Shown: in pieces, positions 8,401 through 19,510 of the stretch | Numbering within the stretch: the stretch's first letter is position 1 | Layout of the letters: the number at the start of each line of letters is the position of its first letter | Origin: Verrucomicrobiaceae bacterium E54 | GTDB lineage: Bacteria > Verrucomicrobiota > Verrucomicrobiia > Verrucomicrobiales > Akkermansiaceae | Reading direction: 5' to 3' | Length of the DNA: 59,788 nt | Assembly (NCBI GenBank): GCA_022548915.1 | Contig: JAKZES010000032.1 | Span: 1-59,788 of the forward strand | Program-made: the position numbers and the translations under genes | Notes under the pieces: generated by a model | What the model was told of the DNA's origin: nothing | Database searches by the model: none | The model's input: only the letters and a program-made list of their open reading frames with translations

Positions 8401-9252
8401 ATGGCAGGCTTTCTATCCTCGATCTACAAGAAGCTCACCAATCAGGCGGAGGTCGACTGGGACGAGCTCGAGGCGGATTTTGTCGCCGGTGATCTCGGGC
8501 CGAAGCTGGCGATGCAACTGGTGGACGAACTTCAGGATCTCGGACGTGCGATCTCCGCGGATGATGTCGCCGAGGTCGCCCGCCGACGCATCGCCGAACG
8601 CCTGCCCAACGATCAACCACCGCCGCTCCCCCCCTCTGCAGACAAGCCGTTCGTGTTTCTCATCGTCGGCGTGAACGGCGTCGGCAAGACCACCTCCTGC
8701 GCCAAGCTCGCCCACTGGCTTCAGGGCCGTGGCGCCCCCACCCTGCTTGCGGCGGCCGACACTTTCCGCGCGGCGGCGACCGAGCAACTTCAGCGCTGGG
8801 GTGACCGCCTCGACATTCCGGTCGTCACGGGTCCGGCGAACTCCGATCCGGCCTCGGTCTGCTACAATGCCCATCAGCAGGCGATCCAACAGGGCGTGCG
8901 ATACCTGATCTGCGACACCGCCGGTCGCCTTCACACCCGCCACAACCTGATGGAGGAACTTGCGAAGATCCGCCGGACTCTCGCCAAGCAGGACGAGAGC
9001 GCTCCCCACCTGACGCTCCTCACCGTCGATGCCACCACGGGCAGCAACGCCCTCCAACAGGCCAGGCAATTCCACGAGGCATCGCCGCTCGACGGGCTGA
9101 TCGTCACCAAGATGGATGGATCGGGAAAGGGCGGCATCATCGTTTCGATCCACGACCAACTCGGCATCCCGCCGCGGTTCATCGGAACGGGCGAGGAACC
9201 GGAACAGTTCGCCCTGTTCCGGAAAAGCCAGTTCCTGGAGGAGCTGATTTGA
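8401..9252 (+). CDS. ftsY: Signal recognition particle receptor FtsY
   Basis: The protein (283 aa) is the SRP receptor GTPase that docks ribosome-SRP complexes at the membrane. A short N domain (residues 1-80) precedes the G domain. P-loop GVNGVGKTTS is at 90-99, then AADTFRAAA (insertion box start), DTAGR at 172-176, TKMDG for guanine specificity, and the terminal GTGEEPEQF region. There is no acidic A domain, as in many non-proteobacterial FtsY proteins. It starts a tight three-gene set: its stop TGA overlaps the TTG start of the ketosynthase-like gene. Such coupling of ftsY to a ketosynthase-like gene is not a classical arrangement. Confidence 0.95.
   Translation: MAGFLSSIYKKLTNQAEVDWDELEADFVAGDLGPKLAMQLVDELQDLGRAISADDVAEVARRRIAERLPNDQPPPLPPSADKPFVFLIVGVNGVGKTTSCAKLAHWLQGRGAPTLLAAADTFRAAATEQLQRWGDRLDIPVVTGPANSDPASVCYNAHQQAIQQGVRYLICDTAGRLHTRHNLMEELAKIRRTLAKQDESAPHLTLLTVDATTGSNALQQARQFHEASPLDGLIVTKMDGSGKGGIIVSIHDQLGIPPRFIGTGEEPEQFALFRKSQFLEELI
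9237..9241 (+). promoter_or_regulatory. Ribosome binding site deciding a TTG start
   Basis: GGAGG inside the last codons of ftsY lies 7 nt before the TTG at 9249. It supports TTG as the start of the ketosynthase-like gene, since no ATG or GTG exists in frame nearby. Confidence 0.7.
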
Positions 9253-10298
9253 ACGACGCCCCCGCCATCACCGGACTTGGGGTCCTGGGTGCGCTCGGCA
9301 GCGACCTGGAGTCTCATCGCGCCGCCCTCGCCGAGGGGGCGCAGGTCCTGCGCCCGCTCTCTGAAATGAAGGGTGGACCCGAAGGCTTCGGCCATCACAT
9401 CGCCGGCTGGATCGAGTCGCGGGAACGCCTCAACGACCGCAAATGGTCCCCCTTGTCGATGGCGGCCATCCACGTCGCGGCCGAGGCCCTGGCACTGGCC
9501 AATTGGTCCGACGCCGAGCGCTCCGATGCCGTCGTCTTCTTCGGCACGAGCCGCGGATCCCTCGCCGGCTGGACCGAGCCATGGCCGGAGCGCCGCGACT
9601 TCGATCTTCTCGCGGCGACCAACTCCCTGCCCGCCGAACCGGCAGCGGCCGTCTCCACCACCTTCGGCATCGCCGGCCCCTGGCAGGTCTGTTCCACGGG
9701 TTGCTGCGCCGGCCTCGATGCCCTGGCCCTCGCCGACCTCTGGATCCGGACCGGGAAGACCGCCCGGGCCCTGGTGGTCGCCGTCGACCTCCCCCTGGTC
9801 ACGCCCGTCCTCACCGCCTACGCGCGCACCGGACTGCTCACCGACGATCCACGTCAGGGCATGATTCCCGCCGAAGCGGCCGCCGCCGTTTGTCTCGAGC
9901 CGGCCGGCAGCGATGGCCGGACCCGGCTTCTCGGCTGCCACGCGATTGCCGACGCGACCGCACTGGTCGGCAGCGGTCGCGATGCGGCTCGCCTTGCCTC
10001 CCTCCTCCGGGAAGCTTCGGAAATCCACGGCAAGCCGGACCTGCTCATTCCTCATGCCAGCGGCACCGCCAGCAACCATCGGCTCGAAAGCATGGCCATC
10101 GAGGACAGCCTCACCTGCCCGGTCGCGCGCTACAAACCCCACACCGGACACGGGGTCGGGGCCGGCGGGCTGTTGGAGCTTGCCCTCGCCTGCGCCGGCA
10201 TCTTCCCCCGCGATTGCGGCGAGGCCTCACCCAGGAGCATCTTCAAGCTCGCCTCCGCACTCGGCGGACGACATTCCCTCGCCTGCATTTCACGATGA
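9249..10298 (+). CDS. Beta-ketoacyl synthase-like protein
   Basis: The product is 349 aa, from TTG 9249, overlapping the ftsY stop as TTGA. It has the thiolase/KAS-II fold signature. The nucleophile Cys152 is in CSTGCCAGLDAL, His269 in PHASGT and His301 in KPHTGHGVGAGG, the complete Cys-His-His triad of FabF-type condensing enzymes. It is some 60 residues shorter than typical FabF (about 410 aa), and the N-terminal half is compact. It would condense acyl-ACP with malonyl-ACP, but the housekeeping FabF usually sits with fabG/acpP; this stand-alone copy may serve a specialised lipid or polyene. It overlaps the next gene by ATGA, so the two are coupled. Confidence 0.8.
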   Translation: MNDAPAITGLGVLGALGSDLESHRAALAEGAQVLRPLSEMKGGPEGFGHHIAGWIESRERLNDRKWSPLSMAAIHVAAEALALANWSDAERSDAVVFFGTSRGSLAGWTEPWPERRDFDLLAATNSLPAEPAAAVSTTFGIAGPWQVCSTGCCAGLDALALADLWIRTGKTARALVVAVDLPLVTPVLTAYARTGLLTDDPRQGMIPAEAAAAVCLEPAGSDGRTRLLGCHAIADATALVGSGRDAARLASLLREASEIHGKPDLLIPHASGTASNHRLESMAIEDSLTCPVARYKPHTGHGVGAGGLLELALACAGIFPRDCGEASPRSIFKLASALGGRHSLACISR

Positions 10299-11422
10299 CA
10301 CCCGTCCGCCTCGAAATCTCCATCGACCGGCAGGAACTGACCCTCCTCGCCGGCGAAACCGTGCTTCAGCGCTGGCCGGTCTCCACCGCGGCCAAGGGGG
10401 TGGGTTTTGATGAGGGAAGTTATCGCACACCGACCGGGCGCTTCCGGATCTGCGAGAAGATCGGCGACGGAGTACCCGCCGATACGATTTTCCGTGGCAG
10501 GAAACCCCACGGCCTGTGGAAAGGCGGTCACGATGATTGCGATCTGATTCTCTCGCGCATCCTTCGTCTCGAAGGGCTCGATCCCGAAAATCGCAACTCC
10601 TTCGATCGCTACATCTACATCCATGGAACGAATCAGGAGGAACAGATCGGAGCGCCCGCGAGCTGCGGCTGCGTCCGCTTGAAACGTCGGGACATGATCG
10701 ACCTGTTCGACCGGGTCGATTGCGGTGCCGAGGTCGTCATCCACCCGCCGACCCGGCCCCGGGGAAAGCTCATCTTCTTCGACTGCGACTCGACGCTTTC
10801 CTCGATTGAAGGCATCGACGAACTCGCACGCGCCGCCGGCCCCGAGGTGTTCGAGCAGGTCGAGTCGCTCACCCACTCCGCCATGAACGGCGAGATCCCG
10901 CTCGACGAGGTGTTTCGCCGGAGGATGGAGTGTCTCGCTCCGGATCGCGGACTCTGCGAGCAGGTCGCACGGCGCTATGTCGAGACCCTCACACCCGGCA
11001 GCGTCGAACTTCTCGATGCGCTGCGGGAGGAGCAGTGGACACCGGTGATTCTTTCCGGGGGCTTTGCTCCACTCATCGAGCCGCTTGCCACCCGACTCGG
11101 GATTCGACATGTCGAAGCCGTGCCGATGTTCCACGACGACGAAGGCCGCTACACGGGCTACGGTGAGGATTACCCGACCACGCGGAACGGCGGCAAACCT
11201 GAGATCATCCGGACTTGGAAGCAGGCATGTCTGCCGGAGAGGGTGGTCATGATCGGCGATGGCATCTCGGACCTGGAGTCTCGTGAGGCATGCGACCTGT
11301 TCATCGGTTATGGCGGTGTCATCGAACGCGCACGGGTGAAGCAGGACGCCGATCTTTGGATTACGGATTTTCGTCAACTCACCCCACAAATGATCGAAAG
11401 CGTCCTGGGCGCTTCCTCATAA
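10295..11422 (+). CDS. Fusion: YkuD L,D-transpeptidase domain plus SerB-like HAD phosphatase
   Basis: The product is 375 aa from ATG 10295, overlapping the previous stop (ATGA). Residues 1-140 form a YkuD L,D-transpeptidase domain with YIHGTN (His110) and the catalytic segment SCGCVRL (Ser123, Cys126). The usual His before Gly in SHGC is Cys here. Residues 147-375 form a HAD phosphatase of the SerB type: FFDCDST (Asp153/Asp155), VILSGGF, and GDGISD for Mg binding. The N-terminus has no signal peptide, so the protein should be cytoplasmic, odd for a peptidoglycan cross-linking fold. Continuous sequence with no internal stop or obvious start between the domains supports one polypeptide. The frame open upstream of 10295 is antiparallel noise inside the ketosynthase gene. 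Confidence 0.88.
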   Translation: MTPVRLEISIDRQELTLLAGETVLQRWPVSTAAKGVGFDEGSYRTPTGRFRICEKIGDGVPADTIFRGRKPHGLWKGGHDDCDLILSRILRLEGLDPENRNSFDRYIYIHGTNQEEQIGAPASCGCVRLKRRDMIDLFDRVDCGAEVVIHPPTRPRGKLIFFDCDSTLSSIEGIDELARAAGPEVFEQVESLTHSAMNGEIPLDEVFRRRMECLAPDRGLCEQVARRYVETLTPGSVELLDALREEQWTPVILSGGFAPLIEPLATRLGIRHVEAVPMFHDDEGRYTGYGEDYPTTRNGGKPEIIRTWKQACLPERVVMIGDGISDLESREACDLFIGYGGVIERARVKQDADLWITDFRQLTPQMIESVLGASS

Positions 11423-11490
11423 CTTACCTAATTGAAGCAAATTAAGGCATTGCATAAGCGGAGGAAGGGAGATAAGTCCGGCTCCTAGCC

Positions 11491-11895
11491 ATGAGCAGCA
11501 AACCAAAAAAGACGGCCAAGAAGGCCGCAAAGAAGTCCGGAAGCCGCGGTAAGCGTTACACCCCCGCTCAGAAAAAAGAGGTGATCGACTTCGTCAACGA
11601 AGTGAACGCCGCAAAGGGCCGCGGTGGCCAAAGCTCGGCCTCGAAGAAGTTCGGCATTTCTCCTCTGACGATTTCCAGCTGGCTCAAGGCCGGTGGATCC
11701 GCTCCGAAGAAGCCCGGTCGCCGTCCGGGTCGTCCGGCCGGCTCCAAGGCCAAGGCGAAGACCAAGGCAAGTGCCGGTGGTTCGCTTGAGAAGAAACTCG
11801 TCGAGCTCCAGAGCCTCGCCAAGCAGATCGATGCCGCCGAGAGCAACCTCAGCTCGCTGCGTAAGAAGTTCGACAGCCTCAAGGCGTCGCTCTGA
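11491..11895 (+). CDS. Small basic HTH / AT-hook DNA-binding protein
   Basis: The product is 134 aa and strongly basic. A Lys/Ala-rich N-terminus (MSSKPKKTAKKAAKKSGSRG) recalls histone H1-like tails. Residues 22-66 form a helix-turn-helix of transposase/homeodomain type (YTPAQKKEVIDFV...KKFGISPLTISSWLK). An AT-hook-like PGRRPGRPAGS follows, and the C-terminal 45 residues are predicted coiled coil (EKKLVELQSLAKQIDAAESN). It is likely a nucleoid-associated or regulatory protein, perhaps dimeric through the coil. It is monocistronic: an AT-rich upstream stretch and a strong terminator bracket it. Homology to a transposase HTH is visible, but no catalytic domain is present. Confidence 0.75.
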   Translation: MSSKPKKTAKKAAKKSGSRGKRYTPAQKKEVIDFVNEVNAAKGRGGQSSASKKFGISPLTISSWLKAGGSAPKKPGRRPGRPAGSKAKAKTKASAGGSLEKKLVELQSLAKQIDAAESNLSSLRKKFDSLKASL

Positions 11896-11920
11896 TCGCC
11901 GAAAACAATCCTATCAACCA

Positions 11921-11952
11921 GCCCCGTCGCCTCCAAGGCGCCGGGGCTTTTT
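11921..11952 (+). terminator. Rho-independent terminator
   Basis: A GC-rich hairpin with arms GCCCCG-CGCC and GGCG-CGGGGC around a short loop is followed directly by TTTTT. It sits 26 nt past the stop of the basic HTH gene, and the convergent Nudix gene ends just beyond it. Confidence 0.85.
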
Positions 11953-11955
11953 GCA

Positions 11956-12468
11956 TCAACCACCCGAAGGCCAGAACACATCCTTCTCGATATCCGACCA
12001 GATGACTTCCTCACCCTCGAAGACAAAGCGCCCGAGAAACGATCGCTCGTCGAGGAACAGCGGCATCCAGTGGATGTCATCCTTCCACATCCGGTCATAG
12101 GGAATGTCGTCGAGGCGACACCACAGCGGTGCCGCTTCATCGGTCTCGGTCGGCTCGCCCTCAAAGCTGCGGGCGAGATAGACGTGGCACAGGATGTCCT
12201 CGACGTCCGACATGGCGAAGTGAAGTTCGCCGAGCTTCTTCGGTCTCTTCACGGTGATGCGGAGCTCCTCTTCGGTCTCCCGGATGGCGCACTGCACCGG
12301 GGTCTCACCCGGGTCGATCTTGCCCCCGGGCCCGTTGACCTTTCCCGCACCAAGACCCCGCTTCTTCTCGATCAGGAGGATCTCTTTATCGCGGACCACG
12401 AACATCAGGGTGGCGTGGACCGGGGCGCTCCAGCTTGCCCAGTCGATCGGTGAGTTCTCCATCGGCAT
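11956..12468 (-). CDS. Nudix hydrolase, MTH1/8-oxo-dGTPase-like
   Basis: The product is 170 aa from ATG 12468; a GTG at 12498 is an alternative. The Nudix box reads GGKIDPGETPVQCAIRETEE, with the Glu residues that bind Mg. The downstream pattern LWCRLDDIPYDRMWKDDIHW is characteristic of MTH1-like 8-oxo-dGTP diphosphatases, which remove oxidised nucleotides from the pool. The gene lies 36 nt downstream of gcvP on the same strand and may be the last gene of that transcript. It converges on the terminator of the HTH gene. Confidence 0.88.
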   Translation of the reverse strand: MPMENSPIDWASWSAPVHATLMFVVRDKEILLIEKKRGLGAGKVNGPGGKIDPGETPVQCAIRETEEELRITVKRPKKLGELHFAMSDVEDILCHVYLARSFEGEPTETDEAAPLWCRLDDIPYDRMWKDDIHWMPLFLDERSFLGRFVFEGEEVIWSDIEKDVFWPSGG

Positions 12469-12504
12469 GGCGGGTTGAAGCACGGCTGATGCCGCCACGC
12501 ACGA

Positions 12505-15336
<2,832 letters not shown>

Positions 15337-15389
15337 GGGAAGTTCGAGGGGCTGGCTGCCCGCGCAATGAGGCCGGGGACTGGAAAAAC

Positions 15390-15767
15390 TCAACCGATCA
15401 TCCCGCGGTAGGCGGCGGCATCCATCATCGCCTCAACCTGCGCCATATCGCGGACCTTCAGCTTGTAGATCCATCCCGCGCCGTAGGGATCGGTGTTGAC
15501 CAGCGCCGGATCGGCCTCGACCGCGTCGTTCACCTCGACCACTTCGCCGGCCACCGGCGAGTAGATGTCGCTGGCGGCCTTGACGGATTCGACCACGGCG
15601 GTCGGGTCGCCCGCATCCACCGCCCGGCCCACCTCGGGAAGCTCGACAAACACGACGTCCGTCAATTCTTCCTGGGCGTGGTCGGTGATTCCGATGGTGG
15701 CGGTGTCGCCCTCAAGGCGCACCCACTCGTGGGATTTGTCGTAGCGAAGATCTTCGGGAATGTTCAT
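15390..15767 (-). CDS. gcvH: Glycine cleavage system H protein
   Basis: The product is 125 aa, from ATG 15767 ([16 protein letters not shown]). It carries the lipoyl-bearing Lys63 in ESVKAASD, flanked by the [10 protein letters not shown] strand and the [11 protein letters not shown] region that form the hybrid barrel. It shuttles the aminomethyl intermediate between GcvP, GcvT and the dihydrolipoyl dehydrogenase. It starts 11 nt after the stop of gcvT, so the two are cotranscribed. Confidence 0.96.
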   Translation of the reverse strand: MNIPEDLRYDKSHEWVRLEGDTATIGITDHAQEELTDVVFVELPEVGRAVDAGDPTAVVESVKAASDIYSPVAGEVVEVNDAVEADPALVNTDPYGAGWIYKLKVRDMAQVEAMMDAAAYRGMIG

Positions 15768-15778
15768 GGACGGGAGTC

Positions 15779-16867
15779 TTATCCTTTCTGGTGGGTCGGC
15801 TTGTAAAACGGTTTCTTCACGATCACCGCGGGAAACTGGCGCCCCCGGACGTCGATCTGCACCTCGGTGCCCACCTTCGCACACTCGCGTGGCAGGTAGG
15901 CCATGCCGATGCCGCGACCGAGACTCGGCGAAAGCACGCCGCTGCTGAGTGTGCCCAGGCCTTTGCCGTCCGGTCCAACCACCGCATAACCGGCGCGTGG
16001 CGGAGCGCTCTTGCCGGTGCACTCGATCGCCACCAGTCGTTCGTCCGGCCCCGCTTGCTTCTGGGCCGCCAGCCGCTCGCGACCGATGAAGTCACCCTTT
16101 TCCAGATCCACGAAGAACCCGAGCCCGGCCTCGATCGGCGTCCGCTCCGGCGAGAGATCGCTGCCATTCAACGGATAGCACATTTCAAGTCGCAGCGTGT
16201 CCCGCGCCCCGAGTCCGCAGGGACTGGCTCTCGCGTCGATGAAACTCCGGAAGGCGGCGGCACCCTGCGAGGCCGGACAGAAATACTCGAAGCCGTCTTC
16301 CCCGGTGTAGCCGGTCCGGCACACGATGCCGCCACCCGGCAAGTCGGCGATCCCGTTGCGCGGCGGAAGATCGGTGTCCGGAAAAACCTTCGCCCAGGCA
16401 GCGGGCGACTCCGGTCCCTGCACGGCCATCCCGGCCCACTCGGCGCTCTGGTCGATCAACTCGGCCCCCGCCTCGCCGTGCGCCTTCAGCCACGCCAGGT
16501 CCTCATCGGCCTTGGCGGCATTCACCACGAGGAAGAACTCCCCAGCCCTCCGGCGATACACGATCAGGTCGTCGATCACCCCGCCCCGCTCGTTGAGCAA
16601 AAATGAATACTGGCCCTGACCGTCGCCCAGCTTGGCCACGTTGTTGGCCAGCAGGCGGTTCAGCCAGGCCTCCGCGGATTCGCCGCGGACGATGAACTGC
16701 CCCATGTGGGAAATGTCGAAAATCCCGGCGCTGCCCCGGACCGCCTGGTGCTCGTTGAGGATCGAGCTGTACATTACCGGCATGTTCCAGCCGGCGAAGG
16801 GCACCATCCGCCCCCCGAGTTCCTCGTGCAGGGCTTCGATCGGTGAGTGTAGCAGGTTTCCGGACAC
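15779..16867 (-). CDS. gcvT: Glycine cleavage system T protein (aminomethyltransferase)
   Basis: The product is 362 aa from a GTG start at 16867. This start gives the family N-terminus, HSPIEALHEELGGRMVPFAGW, with the PFAGW motif that binds the pterin. Later motifs include RTGYTGEDGFEYF and the terminal KKPFY. It transfers the methylene group from aminomethyl-GcvH to tetrahydrofolate. The first gene of gcvTHP, it follows an exported hypothetical by 58 nt on the same strand. I looked for a glycine riboswitch in that gap and saw no convincing candidate. Confidence 0.94.
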   Translation of the reverse strand: MSGNLLHSPIEALHEELGGRMVPFAGWNMPVMYSSILNEHQAVRGSAGIFDISHMGQFIVRGESAEAWLNRLLANNVAKLGDGQGQYSFLLNERGGVIDDLIVYRRRAGEFFLVVNAAKADEDLAWLKAHGEAGAELIDQSAEWAGMAVQGPESPAAWAKVFPDTDLPPRNGIADLPGGGIVCRTGYTGEDGFEYFCPASQGAAAFRSFIDARASPCGLGARDTLRLEMCYPLNGSDLSPERTPIEAGLGFFVDLEKGDFIGRERLAAQKQAGPDERLVAIECTGKSAPPRAGYAVVGPDGKGLGTLSSGVLSPSLGRGIGMAYLPRECAKVGTEVQIDVRGRQFPAVIVKKPFYKPTHQKG

Positions 16868-16925
16868 GCGGCGCAATCTGGGGAGCGGACTCCGCGAAGT
16901 CAAACCCGCGGGGAAATCCTGCCGA

Positions 16926-18356
16926 TTATCGACCGCCTTTTGGCGCAAGTGCCTTTTCCATACGGTCGAGATAGCGGGAAATCGGGTCGTCCCTCTCGAC
17001 TCTCGGCCGCTCGGCCAACTCCCGCTTGAGCCGCAGGTAGTCATCGAAGCTGCCACTCAGTTCACTCGCTCCGGAAATTTCCCAGTAGTCGAGAAAATCC
17101 CGCCCCCGCAGGGCTCGCGCCTCCATGATCGTCCGGGTGTCCTCCAACCCGAGGCGCAGACCCTCGATGACCTGCTCGTCCTCGCCGCCCGCCCAATCAA
17201 CCAGCAACTCCTGATACTCGAGGAGCAACGGGCGGTAGGAGGGGAAGCAGCGATAGCTCAGCCGGTTCAGCGATTCCTGCGCGGAACGAATGGCGATGAG
17301 CCGGTCCGCCTCCGACAAGTCTCCGGCCTCCGCGTGCCGGCTCAGCGGTATCTGTTTCATCTGCCCGCCCAACTGGAAGCGGAGCCGCAGGGCACGGTCG
17401 AGTTCCCGCTCGGTCTCGGCAATGCTCATCGAGTCGGTTAGCGGGGCATCCGCCAACTTCGCCAGGGTCAGCGCCCACCACTTTACCAGGCCGTTCTGCG
17501 AGAGGTTCAGACTGGGAAAATGTCGACGCAGCAGGATCGGCATCTCGCCTTCGAAGCGGGCCACTTCTCCGCAGAACGAAGCCAGCGACGCCCGGCCGCC
17601 CGGCTGTTCCAGCAGGGCCATGACGAGGGCGCCCGACAATACCCGGAATACTTCGCGCGACACTCCGTCGAGCCGGGCATGGGTGGTATCCCCCATGGCG
17701 AGAACCTCATCGACCACAAAGGGCAGATCCTTCTTGAAGACACCTTCGTAGAGTTGCCGGTCGCCCGCCCCCCGCCGCCAAAGATCCGCCTCGAGAAGCC
17801 CTTCCACCAGCCAGACCGGAGCCTCCAGCGGCCCACCGAGACCACCGGGTGCCACTCCCTCGAGCGACCGATCGTAGATCAGCCCCCGCCACATCGCCCG
17901 GCGCATCTGCTCGTGATCGATCCCCCGGGAGAAATCGACGTGCACGTTCAGCAGGTAGGTGTCGCGGGTGAAGCGCAGCTCCATCGCCAGCGGACGCGCC
18001 CGCGGCGGATCTCCGGGCGCCCCGTGAAGCAGGATCTCGATCGGCATCACCACCGCTTCCTTCTGGAGTCCGAGCAACTCGTGAAGCCGCCCGCGCTCGC
18101 CCTCCGCCTGCAGCGCCAGCGACGCGCGCACATCCGCCGTTCCGCCGGACACGCCAAACTGGCCGCTCGCCGTTTCCACCCTCCCGCGGACGGCTAGCCC
18201 GGGGTTGACCCGGGGCCCTTCGAGCCGGGTCGGCGCTTCACCGGTATCCGGCACGATCGCATCGGTGTCGAGCAAGGGAATGGCCTTCGGAGGATCCTCG
18301 GCGACCAAGAGAGTCACCGCTCCACAAAACACCAGGATCGATGCCCGCTTCATCAT
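16926..18356 (-). CDS. Exported hypothetical protein
   Basis: The product is 476 aa from ATG 18356, overlapping the upstream gene stop by ATGA. It has a signal peptide (MMKRASILVFCGAVTLLVAEDPPK). The body is mostly alpha-helical. A segment APVWLVEGLLEADLWRRG resembles the helix that carries the third ligand in gluzincin-type peptidases, but no HExxH is present, so activity is not claimed. The C-terminus is charged, with predicted helices around DDYLRLKRELAERP. It is coupled to the single-pass membrane protein upstream; gcvT follows downstream. Confidence 0.65.
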   Translation of the reverse strand: MMKRASILVFCGAVTLLVAEDPPKAIPLLDTDAIVPDTGEAPTRLEGPRVNPGLAVRGRVETASGQFGVSGGTADVRASLALQAEGERGRLHELLGLQKEAVVMPIEILLHGAPGDPPRARPLAMELRFTRDTYLLNVHVDFSRGIDHEQMRRAMWRGLIYDRSLEGVAPGGLGGPLEAPVWLVEGLLEADLWRRGAGDRQLYEGVFKKDLPFVVDEVLAMGDTTHARLDGVSREVFRVLSGALVMALLEQPGGRASLASFCGEVARFEGEMPILLRRHFPSLNLSQNGLVKWWALTLAKLADAPLTDSMSIAETERELDRALRLRFQLGGQMKQIPLSRHAEAGDLSEADRLIAIRSAQESLNRLSYRCFPSYRPLLLEYQELLVDWAGGEDEQVIEGLRLGLEDTRTIMEARALRGRDFLDYWEISGASELSGSFDDYLRLKRELAERPRVERDDPISRYLDRMEKALAPKGGR

Positions 18357-19075
18357 CGTCCCGAAGGCGACGGGATCCCGGGCATCGACGGGGCGGACTG
18401 CATCACCAGCTTGCCTTCCTCGATGCGGATCCGCGCCATGTCGTCAATGAAATCAAGCGCCTTCTCAGAGCGGGTTTCAGTCTCCGAGCGGTAGACCGAT
18501 GCCAGCTTGGTGAACGACGGCAGAACCAGGTGGAGGAAACCCTCGGGCACCGGAAGCTGGCCGAACCGTCCACCCACCGACGGCCGCGGCAGGCTTTCGT
18601 GATAGAGGCCCCCATTGCGGAAAACCTGGGTCGTCACCCGTCCGTCCGGCAGTTCCATCTGCTCGACGCGCAGGTACATCGAGAGCGTCAGCGTCCGCCC
18701 GGCAACCTCCCGTTGGATGATCACCTCGGCGCGGTCGTCCTCGAGCCTCACCGCGACGTCCCGGATCTTCACCTGATCCGCCAGAAACCCGGTCTGCTCC
18801 GCTTTCAACGTGTCGCGCAGGTAGAGATTGATCTCCCCTTCGGTCAGCGTCAGCGGATATCCTCCGTCGAACGCGTTCTTCATCACCTGCGGCAGGTCGC
18901 GAGACTTCTCGCCCACGGCCCCCGGGCCCCGGCCCTCCAGATCCGACAGGTCCTGCGGTTGCACGATGGCCACCACCGCCGCTCCCACCCCGACCGCCAC
19001 GACGAGCAACAGCAAGCCCACGAGCTTGCTGAAGCACCCGCCTTTTTTCCCCGGAACGTCGCCGCTGTCAGCCAT
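18353..19075 (-). CDS. Single-pass membrane protein of unknown function
   Basis: The product is 240 aa from ATG 19075. The short cytoplasmic N-terminus (MADSGDVPGKKGGCFSK) is followed by one membrane helix (VGLLLLVVAVGVGAAVVAI), then a roughly 200-residue domain expected outside the cytoplasm. That domain has alternating strands (VAVRLEDDRAEVIIQREVAG, TLTLSMYLRVEQMEL) and a conserved-looking LTEGEINLYL motif. Its stop overlaps the start of the exported hypothetical, so the two are probably made in equal amounts and may form one complex. No family name can be given. Confidence 0.65.
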   Translation of the reverse strand: MADSGDVPGKKGGCFSKLVGLLLLVVAVGVGAAVVAIVQPQDLSDLEGRGPGAVGEKSRDLPQVMKNAFDGGYPLTLTEGEINLYLRDTLKAEQTGFLADQVKIRDVAVRLEDDRAEVIIQREVAGRTLTLSMYLRVEQMELPDGRVTTQVFRNGGLYHESLPRPSVGGRFGQLPVPEGFLHLVLPSFTKLASVYRSETETRSEKALDFIDDMARIRIEEGKLVMQSAPSMPGIPSPSGR

Positions 19076-19117
19076 GGACCAGCGCTAGCGGATTCCCCGG
19101 GCTTTGCCAAGCCTGCC

Positions 19118-19414
19118 TCACGCGGCACTCTCGCCGGAACCGGAAGCTTTCGACGGCTTGGATTCCTTCTTCGACTCGGCCGGCTTCTTCGAGTCGCTCT
19201 CCTTCTTGGCCCCCTGCTTGTAGGAGTCCGACCGGTAGTCGGTCTGGTAAAAGCCCCCGCCCTTGAAAATGACGCCGGCCCCCGTGCCCAGCAGGCGCTT
19301 CACGGGGCCCGCGCATTCATCGGCCGGGCAGTCCTCCAGCTTCGGGTCGTTCATTCCCTGAAACACCTCGAACTGGTGTCCGCAGGTCTCGCAGCGATAA
19401 TCGTAGGTTGGCAT
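19118..19414 (-). CDS. FmdB-family zinc ribbon protein
   Basis: The product is 98 aa. ATG 19414 gives the canonical start MPTYDYRCETCGHQFEVFQG. The first CxxC (Cys8, Cys11) and the second pair in EDCPADEC form the zinc ribbon of the FmdB regulatory-protein family. KRLLGTGAGVIFKGGGFYQTDYR is the usual post-ribbon segment. After that comes a Lys/Ser/Glu-rich, disordered tail (residues 67-98). Members are common, and their role (regulation or assembly) is poorly defined. It stands between the small secreted partner of the prepilin-like protein and the membrane/exported pair. Confidence 0.9.
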   Translation of the reverse strand: MPTYDYRCETCGHQFEVFQGMNDPKLEDCPADECAGPVKRLLGTGAGVIFKGGGFYQTDYRSDSYKQGAKKESDSKKPAESKKESKPSKASGSGESAA

Positions 19415-19510
19415 GGCTTTCGGTTGCGGGCATCGATCTACCACCTTTTCCGCACCTTGCAACCCTCCGCATGCGAATCGGATGGAGCACGAAGTCGACC
19501 GGCCGTTCGA

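Noticed and set aside
9443..10294. In-frame extension of the YkuD-phosphatase gene upstream into the ketosynthase gene
   Set aside because: The extension is Arg/Pro-rich out-of-frame translation of the ketosynthase; ATG 10295 starts exactly at the YkuD fold.
16868..16925. Glycine riboswitch upstream of gcvT
   Set aside because: The gap is only 58 nt and lacks the conserved glycine-aptamer elements.
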